Shown one piece after another: positions 55,968 to 64,000 of a stretch of DNA of 64,000 bases. Below the pieces are notes generated by a model. That model saw only the letters and a program-made list of their open reading frames with translations, made no database searches and was not told the origin of the DNA. Numbering within the stretch: position 1 is the first letter of the stretch; the number at the start of each line of letters is the position of its first letter. The stretch is taken from assembly GCA_965153455.1 (NCBI GenBank), contig OZ234497.1:2170001-2234000 (forward strand), written 5' to 3'. Position numbers and translations under genes: made by a program. This stretch comes from Sphagnum compactum. Taxonomy: Eukaryota; Bryophyta; Sphagnopsida; Sphagnales.

Positions 55968-58905
55968 AAGATGAAGGTTAAAAGCTCACATGAACAAGTA
56001 CATGTGATAAAAGCTATTCACATTTAGCCCAAAAACATAGGAATATTGTTTGGGGGTCAGGTCCAACTTTTTGAAAAGCTTTCTCACACATGCAAATTTC
56101 GTCAATGGCTCTTTTTTCTTCATGGATAAACTACCCATGAAAAACAAACTCAAACCAAAATGCGATGTTTCAAGTAATACCCAAGCTTTACAAGTTTTCA
56201 CACATGAATTTTGCTAATGGCTCTATTTTTTTGACAAGCATCCCCCACTCCATCTGCTTCTTTAGCTGCACAGCATATCAACAACCAGGGCCACCTTTCA
56301 TTAGATTCAAATCCTTGTGAATGCCTCACCAACTTGGTGCTTCTACAATGCCTAAAACATCTCACTTATGTACCTACATGCAAGCACCAAATTAGGGCAG
56401 AAGACATCGTAATATATAGGTGAACTTCCCACAGCTCAGAGAAACAACTAGCAAAGTGGCTGTTCTGTTCTGACTTGTGACTGTGTCCAAGGCATGAATA
56501 GGAGAACTGCAAATATAAAGAACGTTCTGCAACTTGATGCTTCTTCAAAGCTAAAACTTCTGTTTGTGCATTTGAATGCAAGGACAAAATGTGATAGAGG
56601 GAATTGTTCCTTCGTGGTGAACTCCAGAGTGGTTAGAGAGACAGCTACCAAGTTGGCTGTTGTAAGTTTCGGTAGATTTGGGCCTGAATTTTGTTTTGCC
56701 TTGAGCACCTGAGGTGAGAGTTAGAGATAGGGAGAGAATGATCCCTGCTGTTGGAACCAAAATCTGCTGTTGATCTCAGTGACCAGGGTAAGCATGGGAT
56801 CACCCGATCGACTTTGGGGTAGGCATTGTTGCTGCAGATCAACCTGGTATGGTTGGAGTCATCCTCTTCATCAGACAATTGCTTTAACATTATGAGGACA
56901 AAGAAGACACCAGCACAATTTTTCATCTGTAGTTCACCACAGAGAATATCAGGATTGCTTGGCTCTAGTTCACCAGTTTGTGTAGATTCATAGTCAGTAT
57001 GAGAAGCTACCTGAGAGAACAAAAATCCAGATTAATCCCTTCTAACACAAATTCTGCCTACATTGGGGGATGCACCTTCAACTGGGTCTACATGATACCT
57101 CGCTTGTGCTTTCGACAAGAAAAACTCTTCAAAATTATTGAACTTGATGGACTTTGAAAGAGGTTGAAAGTGGAAGTGCATCATATCCTATGCAACAGAT
57201 CTAAGTCATCAGATTTTCTCAACATACCAATCAACTTCATTCAAAAGGAAATAACAATAGGAAGCATTCTCACCATGCTTTCTGTAACCTAAGCTCCTCT
57301 TCCAGACTACCTGACTACCAATCTAAGAGTGTTGTGTGTGTCAGTGTTGCATGTCAAACGTCTTGAATCAAGAAGATAAAAACTTGCCAATTTGCATGTC
57401 CCCACTACTTTCAACACGTCTTATCTCAGGGCATATGGTAAGCATTCTCCAAGCTCCATGATCCTGCAGTAGCATGTGCTACATGAATTCCCTCCTGGCA
57501 TTTCAACTGTCATCCAATATCCTGCAGTGAAGAGCTATTAATGTAGCATGATTGTGACTCACGAGCCATATTCATAGCCACAGAACCTCAACAGGCCAAG
57601 TTCAACCGGTTTGCTCACAGAAAACGGAGAGTATATGGGTGCATGCAGCTATGGATCACGAGCCCCGAATCTTTCCATGTTTCTGGGAAACCATCCTTTC
57701 CAGAAACCCATTCAAGACTCATTCAAGAACCCACTCTCATCATACTTTCTATAACCTATGGTCCTCTTCTGACTTGTTATCGACCTAAGAGTGTCTCAAT
57801 CTAAGATTTCTTGATAAGAACAATTGCAGCTACATGTCAAACGGACAAAGTTTCACTTTTGGGTTTCTGGGAACTTGCCCTTTCACACATCCTAATAAAG
57901 GCTTCATCAAAATGATACAAGTTTAGCAGAGAGAATTCATGAGCTTGTGAAGCTTTATACATCAGCCTTAATTTGTGCAGGAAAATTGTTCCTTGAAAGT
58001 ATTTGATGGCTTACAGCATACTATGAAAATGTAAGACCGCACATATAGGTGCAAACATATTGACCCACAGTCTACAGGATCTTACCATAGTCCATAGACA
58101 AAGGGAACAATTGCAGAGAACACTTGATGCATAGAAACAAGCATAGCATGCTTGGACAAAGAATTTGATCATGCTTATCACATTAATGCTAAGATTGTGT
58201 GAATTCACTTCTGCAACCATGCATTTCTGTGTTGCAGATGATGCATCTTCTAGTCAAACACTCTATTGATTCCTACCAGTAATTAACACCATTAACTTGA
58301 ACACGTTCAGAAAGGAAAGAGATTCAAATACTTTGTTAGAGTGCAAGTTTGACACACCATTACCTTGTATCATGGATCTCTTCCATAGAGAAGAAGCTCT
58401 AGATAGAGATGCAACTTGTGAATATGTTAAAAGGGGAAGAAAGCTCTTGCCTAGTCATATTGCAATGATAGCTGACTTTGTGTGCTCCACTCATCAATTA
58501 GGCACGAACTTGAAAGTCAAATTTTCCACTCTATTTTGCACATTTGATGAGCATATTTCTCAAACTCGGTGCAATCTTATAGCTATTTGATACCAAGTCA
58601 AGTTCAAGGACGCACTGACATCTATGAGAAGAAAATGATGCTTCCTCTTAGAAATCAGCCCTATTTGCATGATCTCTTCCATGAATTTCATACATAACTC
58701 TTCAAACAGGGTGTTAAAAGTACAGCTCTAATATCATGCATATCAACACTTTGGAATGAATTTTAACATGAAGGACATGCAATGAAACCTCCATGTTTAA
58801 GATTTTCCTGCATGTCAAAACAGCATGCCAGATATCTTGCATGCCTATTGTTCACTTGATCTAGAATGGTTCATAATGAAGAACTGCTCCTGCAATAGCT
58901 CAGTT
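55968..58905. other. Duplicated flank downstream of kinase copy 3
   Basis: Counterpart of 16285-19183. It contains the same exon-like minus-strand frame near 56790-57010 with about 20 additional bases, and the same 97-codon plus-strand frame at 58297-58590. Neither is called as a gene. Confidence 0.4.
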
Positions 58906-60465
58906 CTAGTTCACATCCGATTTGCACGCCAAAAGACTAAATCTGATTTCTTGAAGACTACTGCAAATGGTTGAGAAGTTCGGACGCACCCGTGGAAGAG
59001 GATCCCAACACCGGTTGATCAGGGAAAGTAATTCTCCAGGGTAATTGCTGTTTGAAGGCAAAAATGGCCTTTCATTCTTTGGGGAACTAATTCTTTCACG
59101 TAATCCCACTGGGGGGTTACCAAAAGGGTGCAATTTACCAGAGAGAATTTGTGAGCACAAGATCGCAAAGCTATAAACATCAGCTCTTTTGGCAGAAAAA
59201 CGCTTTTGGTGCTCTTTGTGGTCCTCAAAGGCCTCTGGTGCCCTCCATGGTGCTGCTCCACAAATCTGAGAGTGCAACATAGATGAAGAGGTGTTGACCT
59301 TTGTCTTTGCCAAACCAAAATCGGCCAACTTCACCTCCACATACCCATCAGCAGAGAGTTCAGGGTTTGTGTTTGGACTAACCAAGATGTTATTAGGTTT
59401 GAGGTCACGGTGCACAACCCCTTGTCCATGCAAGTACTTCATGCCTGAAGCAATCTGTGACATGACATCAACCGCTGCTTGAGGTGTGAATGGCTTTTGT
59501 GAATCCTTTCGTTCTGCAATGTGCCTTTCAAGATTTGTGGGCATGAGTTCCATCACAATTGAAGCCTTGGAATGATCTTGATGGCAACATATCAATCGTA
59601 CAACATGTGGATGGTTCAAGCGAACCATGACTCCAACCTCATTCTCAAAATCACGCACCTGTTTCTCACAAAGAAAAGGATTGAAGGATTTCTCAGCACA
59701 TGCCATCCCAAACCATGTGTACTGAAAAACTGATCCGAATGTGCCCTGCCCCAAATATTCTCCTCGCTTCGCTTCAGGATCAGAGGCGAAAGCGCACCAT
59801 GGAAGCAGTCCCTGTGGTAAGTCATAGGCATTCATGACGTTCTGCACCTTCCATTGGAGATAATCTGCAAGGTTGATCCTTTCTCCTGTTCTAGAACCAC
59901 CAGCATTACTGATGGACTGCCGAAGCTCTGCAATGCGTGGATCCCATAACTCTTTATTCTTCTGAATATCTTGTGCTTTGAGTCGCTCCAATGTTGAATG
60001 AACAGATGCCCATGTCCAATTATCAATATCTTTTCTGAACAACGTTGTGCACGATTGCCAATCAACAATGACAGCAACAAATGCACATATGTTATCCATT
60101 TCCACAAGTATTGATTTGAGATTCAATGGGTCATCACTGCACTCTTGCACAATCAAGTCTGCTTTCTTTGCAATGCGGAACAACTCTTTGTAGATTGGAT
60201 CAGCCAAAGTTGCACAAGTCTCCCCCATGAGATAACATTTGCTGGTCACTATAGTGTCGACCATGTACTTGCACTGCAACACATTCACCTGCAATTTTGA
60301 ATTTTGACCAAGTGTTCTATCATCCAGGTCACATATTGCTGTTAAAATCCTTTCCTTGAAGACTTGTGTGTTGACAGAGTTCCATGAAGTTGCTGGGAAT
60401 ATGAAACCATCATCGGCACCTACAAAAGCACAATTCAAAGTATGTTTGAAGATGTAATGTCCCAT
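58906..60465 (-). CDS. Protein kinase with N-terminal helical domain, copy 3
   Basis: A 519-codon frame, the most divergent of the three paralogues in both halves. The P-loop is GQGTFG. The ATP lysine ('CAEKSF'), helix-C glutamate ('FENEV'), HRD, DFG ('LADFGLAKTKV'), APE ('WRAPEAF') and the subdomain XI RPNF are all intact, so this is the copy best supported as catalytically complete. Differences from copies 1 and 2 gather around the P-loop, the hinge-side segment ('CCHQDHSKASIVM') and the activation segment ('ICGAAPWRAPEAFEDHKEHQ'). A TAG lies ten codons upstream in frame, fixing the start. The fused VARICOSE/acidic ORF ends 174 bp upstream on the same strand. Confidence 0.86.
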   Translation of the reverse strand: MGHYIFKHTLNCAFVGADDGFIFPATSWNSVNTQVFKERILTAICDLDDRTLGQNSKLQVNVLQCKYMVDTIVTSKCYLMGETCATLADPIYKELFRIAKKADLIVQECSDDPLNLKSILVEMDNICAFVAVIVDWQSCTTLFRKDIDNWTWASVHSTLERLKAQDIQKNKELWDPRIAELRQSISNAGGSRTGERINLADYLQWKVQNVMNAYDLPQGLLPWCAFASDPEAKRGEYLGQGTFGSVFQYTWFGMACAEKSFNPFLCEKQVRDFENEVGVMVRLNHPHVVRLICCHQDHSKASIVMELMPTNLERHIAERKDSQKPFTPQAAVDVMSQIASGMKYLHGQGVVHRDLKPNNILVSPNTNPELSADGYVEVKLADFGLAKTKVNTSSSMLHSQICGAAPWRAPEAFEDHKEHQKRFSAKRADVYSFAILCSQILSGKLHPFGNPPVGLRERISSPKNERPFLPSNSNYPGELLSLINRCWDPLPRVRPNFSTICSSLQEIRFSLLACKSDVN

Positions 60466-60639
60466 TTGTATGAAAGACTCATCACAAACACACTATGCTC
60501 AGTTCTGCAACATGATCTAACAAACTTCTGCATGTGTGCAGACAGAACTTCAGCTCATCCTGGGATGAAGTGCAAAGTCCTTAGCAAAGTTCTGGCAAAA
60601 AAAGGGTCTCGTAACTATGATCCACAACAGTGATTTTCA

Positions 60640-62589
60640 TTACTCCACTTGAATCACCACCATTTTCACTACTTCATACATAAGCCAAGAAGATGAAACT
60701 AGCATGAAGCATGTAGATGGAGTACCGTCTGGCTGCAAAATTGTGTTTGCCTCAGACTGACAACCTTCCGAAGCATTCTCTGGCTCAGAGTCCGTGTCCT
60801 CCACCTGTGCCTCTCCCATGCCACTCGAGTAGTGGTCTCCATTCTCATTAACACCGTAATTCATGACTTCCATATTACTCGAGTAGTGGTCTCCATTCTC
60901 ATTAGCTGAGATTTGAGCAGTATCATGTGTCTGGGGCAACGCTGGGACTTTCTCCAGCGTTGATGGAGGAGACAGGCACTGTGACACATCTAGGATGTAC
61001 TGCCGTATGGTTTGTTTTTGCAGACAGTACACTTGCACAAAACCCTCTTTCTCTTCTGCAACTGTAAAGCTAAGAATGGAGTCTCTAACCGAAAACTCTG
61101 CCAAATAGTTCATTCTCGCAGGAACTGCACCAACTCCAAACTCAAAATGCACTGCATAGATAGCATTCCTCTTTGCATTTGCCAACAAAATGAGGCTCGC
61201 CTGAGGTGCTACTGCAAGTTGGTTGAAGAAGGCATTCTCAAGTTTGCCTTCCGCAGACGAGCTCTGGAATTCCAGGGTCTGAATGCAATGCCACATTCCT
61301 GTATTGAGTTTTGACAGCGATTCTTCTCGGCTACCAGTTGACGCCCACAGCTTTAGCACCCTATTAAGGGGACCCTGCGAAAATTATGCAATATAAATTT
61401 CAGTCTGCCTATTCAAGCAAAACATCACAACCTCCCCGAAAGGCCTTTGCTTATCTGCTAACTTGTTTGTATCAAATTCTCAGCCAGTTTCTGCTGTGAA
61501 CCACATGCAGGGCAAAGAAAAGTGCAACAGCAGAAATAGAATCTGTACCGCAGTAAGGATGGTGTGATCATCAGGGCGATCTGGTGCAGACAAAAAGGCA
61601 ACTGCACTCACAGCCTCTCCGTCATGTGGTAACATTTTTGACAATGGTCTCCTTGTTTTGTCCTCCCAGATCCTCATCTGATCAAAAAATCACCCAAGAG
61701 CACAAACAAGAACAAAATTTCAGATCATACCTTAGATGTTGATACCTTCTTGACAATGACGAGGAAAAGTGGCAGATTCCTTGATCACCCAATCTAGCCT
61801 GTCAATCTGTCTCATGGAGAAAACATTAAGAAAAAGGGCAAGAAATGGTCAAGAAACAATGGAGAGAGCTTGACTCACCGTGCCATCCTGGGAGGCTGAT
61901 GCCACATGAGAGGAAACAAATGAAGGAACTGCCAGGTCAGTGACTTCTTCCTCATGAGCCCCAACCACCTGGACACCTTCTAGTGGGCTCTCCACCTCAC
62001 AAACTATTGGTCGGCTTGCATCGAAGCCCCCTGGAGGTGCTTTCTGCTGCACCTTCCCTATATCAATTGTCAACACAAACTTGCCAATTGCCACCACCAG
62101 AACATCCTGCACACATAGCACACTTGAGGGCTATCTCCTCAGATCCACATTTCAAATATGTCTGCATCCTTCATATCTACTCAACAGTAATCGCTTCACT
62201 GATCAAGGAAAGCCATCAACCCACATTCCCTGAACAATTCTCTCATGATTGGATCAGTCACTACAGCGAAGGTGTTCATAGGAAAAACTAGGAAATGGAC
62301 TTCCAAAGCATCCATTCTGCACAAGGGAGGACTTATTCCACCCCCTTGATGCAGACATGTAAATAACATGCATACCCCTTGCAATGATGACCGATTGCTC
62401 AATAATGAACTCCAAGGAGGAATAAAAGCTACCTGCATCTGTGAATGCCAGCACACACGGGGATGACAAGACTCCCAATCACCAACAATTTTTATAGCCA
62501 GCAAAGTCTTGTCCGATATGATTCGTTTCCCATCCTTTGGTGGCCCCTCACTTATCTTCGAAACCAAAACACAACCATCTGCACTTGCA
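60640..62589 (-). pseudogene. VARICOSE/EDC4-like WD40 fragment, unit 3, open across four exons with a fused acidic tail
   Basis: Exons a 62433-62589, b 61879-62106, c 61549-61677 and d 60640-61374 join in phase 0 to give about 415 codons without a stop. It carries the second half of the VARICOSE WD40 domain ('CHPRVCWHS', 'LTIDIGKVQQ', 'MRIWEDKTRRPLS', 'LILLANAKRNAIYAVHFE'). Exon d lacks 27 bp found in units 1 and 2 after 'DVSQCL', keeping frame. At about 60904 it passes directly into the acidic ORF sequence that is separate in the other units. The joint carries a 28-bp direct repeat (60823-60850 and 60877-60904), pointing to a deletion through short homology. A start codon and the upstream WD40 exons are missing from the window, so it is a fragment, though the only unbroken one. 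Confidence 0.75.
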
Positions 62590-63836
62590 CTGCATTACAC
62601 AGAAACAACATAAACCCCTCCACAGAAAATCCTTCACCCAGGGAGAAGAATGACACCACTGTCTGCTGGACATGCATTGATTGAATTTTTCTTCACAATT
62701 AGGGTTACCTCCTTTAGGTATCTTCCTAGCCACTATTGTGGGGCGGAATTGGTCATCTATTCCTCCCACAAGGACTTGGAGGTCCCTACATTCCTACACT
62801 TTGGATGAATGGGTGACCTGATGACCTATATATAGCTGAGTTGGCTACAATGGGTGGAATCGCTTGATGTAGCAGTGATTTGTGCCACAAAGCTTGCAAC
62901 ATGGCCATAAGTCCTACAATCTTGATGTCTAGTCCAAGGATTAAATCAGTGGATGGAATAGATGCCAAGAATCTTTCATGAATGGTTGAACAATTTTAGG
63001 ACGCTCAGGGTCTTTTGCCTAGGATTTTATCCAATATGAACCAATCAAGGAATAATAAACACCACCAAGGTCAAAGTAACTTGAAATAGGTTCACCTTGC
63101 AAGCAGATGCACATCCTCCCCAAACAAACACATATCTGTCACCCTCTGTCACCAAAAGAAAAGTCAGTAAGACAACCACCCAGCAAAGGAAAGTCTAGCT
63201 TCTACATGGTCGCTTTAGGCCTAACCCTTAAGACTTAGACTGGAAAAGGTACTCAGCTCACATCATGATCCAAGGGGGACTGAAACTTTCTGAAGTACTG
63301 AGAATTCCTGCATACTTACAAGTCATGTCAACCTGAATTAAATTTAGAGATGAACAGTAATAAGATTATAGATATTTCCAAGCCAACAGCACATCAATGA
63401 ACAGGAAAAAGAGGAAACGCAACCCTAAATAATTGAGAGAAAAAATGAGCGGTTTTGAACAACAGTGACAGTCATACATGGGTTTAGTCACCTTCAACAA
63501 CATGTATGGTAGAATGACCAGCTATCATTACATTCCCACTGACTTCATAAGCTCCTGGCAGTGGGTCAAGGTCAATGTCATACATTTACCAACAGATTAA
63601 GTTTCTGTCACAAGACCGGTAGTAACAGGAAGACTCAGCTGTAAAGTGGTCTAGCTCAACAAAAAACTAAATAAGAAGGAGATGACCAAGGAAACCAAGA
63701 AGAAAGAAGGAGAACAAAAGCAGAATAAATAAGGGGAGAGGAGGAAAAAGGAGAAACAAAAGAGAGAAACTTAAGAGCATAATGTATTGGGGACAAAGTG
63801 TGAAAGATAGATAGAATAAGGCTGGTCCATACTATA
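62590..63836. other. Upstream flank of VARICOSE piece, unit 3
   Basis: Counterpart of 31803-33047, nearly identical. No upstream VARICOSE exon or other gene recognised. Homology with the left copy ends at about 63836. Confidence 0.55.
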
Positions 63837-64000
63837 CCTGGGTATGACCAAAAAGCGTCCCCCCAGAAAAACTGTCGATGTCGCCTCCTCGGAACAAATG
63901 TAAACTGTCGACAAAGCGAATCCGGATCATGGTTTTTCCAAGCACATGGCATAAGATCCTCCTACTTACTGCTATCCACCTTCCCATTAGTTGAACTGGC

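Larger units (their letters stand above)
49962..63836. repeat. Large segmental duplication, right copy
   Basis: Collinear with 13246-33047. Shared: SINE-like sequence (49988), minisatellite (51050-51985), flank 55968-58905, kinase (58906), acidic ORF and VARICOSE exons, upstream flank to 63836. Private to this copy is 52474-55967, with the THO6-like gene piece. The 7.87-kb block of the left copy is absent, as is most of the spacer between the VARICOSE exon d and the acidic ORF. Confidence 0.85.

Overview
The window is nuclear DNA from a land plant. Intergenic sequence is AT-rich, introns are short GT-AG introns, and the mobile elements are a chromodomain Ty3/gypsy retrotransposon primed by initiator tRNA-Met, a decayed hAT transposase and a Penelope-like reverse transcriptase. 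The kinase type and the Penelope remnant make a non-flowering plant, perhaps a conifer-like gymnosperm, my best guess, but the sequence alone does not fix the species. There is no CRISPR array, operon, rRNA gene or convincing tRNA gene.

The main structure is a unit present three times on the minus strand. Each unit carries, in transcription order, part of the WD40 domain of a VARICOSE/EDC4-like mRNA-decapping scaffold, a short acidic ORF, and a complete ~518-codon protein kinase with an N-terminal helical domain. Unit 1 is 5403-11188. Unit 2 is split: 16285-21335 (kinase part) and 29210-33047 (VARICOSE part). Unit 3 is 55968-63836. Units 2 and 3 lie in a larger duplication, 13246-33047 against 49962-63836, that also shares a degenerate minisatellite and a SINE-like sequence. 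The copies differ by large insertions: a 7.87-kb block in unit 2 (21336-29209) and a 3.5-kb block before unit 3 (52474-55967).

The 7.87-kb block holds a fourth, different kinase (21327-22988, minus) and a Penelope-like RT remnant (28290-29209, plus). Both are cut exactly at the block edges, and the kinase takes its last two codons and its stop from the host unit. The 3.5-kb block holds four consecutive, correctly phased exons of a THO6/DWA1-like WD40 gene, one junction using a GC-AG intron.

Between the duplicated blocks lies a 6.94-kb Ty3/gypsy chromovirus (35516-42459) with ~820-bp LTRs and a TCGAT target duplication; its polyprotein has two frameshifts and one stop. The left end (2205-4770) carries a hAT transposase relic with a tandem repeat inside it. 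The rest, chiefly 1-2204, 11189-12857, 33048-35510 and 42465-49961, is AT-rich sequence without recognisable genes.

Taken together the window looks like a kinase cluster growing by segmental duplication that carries pieces of neighbouring housekeeping genes. The three paralogous kinases keep open frames and catalytic residues. The VARICOSE pieces are decaying, except in unit 3, where an internal deletion left a fused but open frame.
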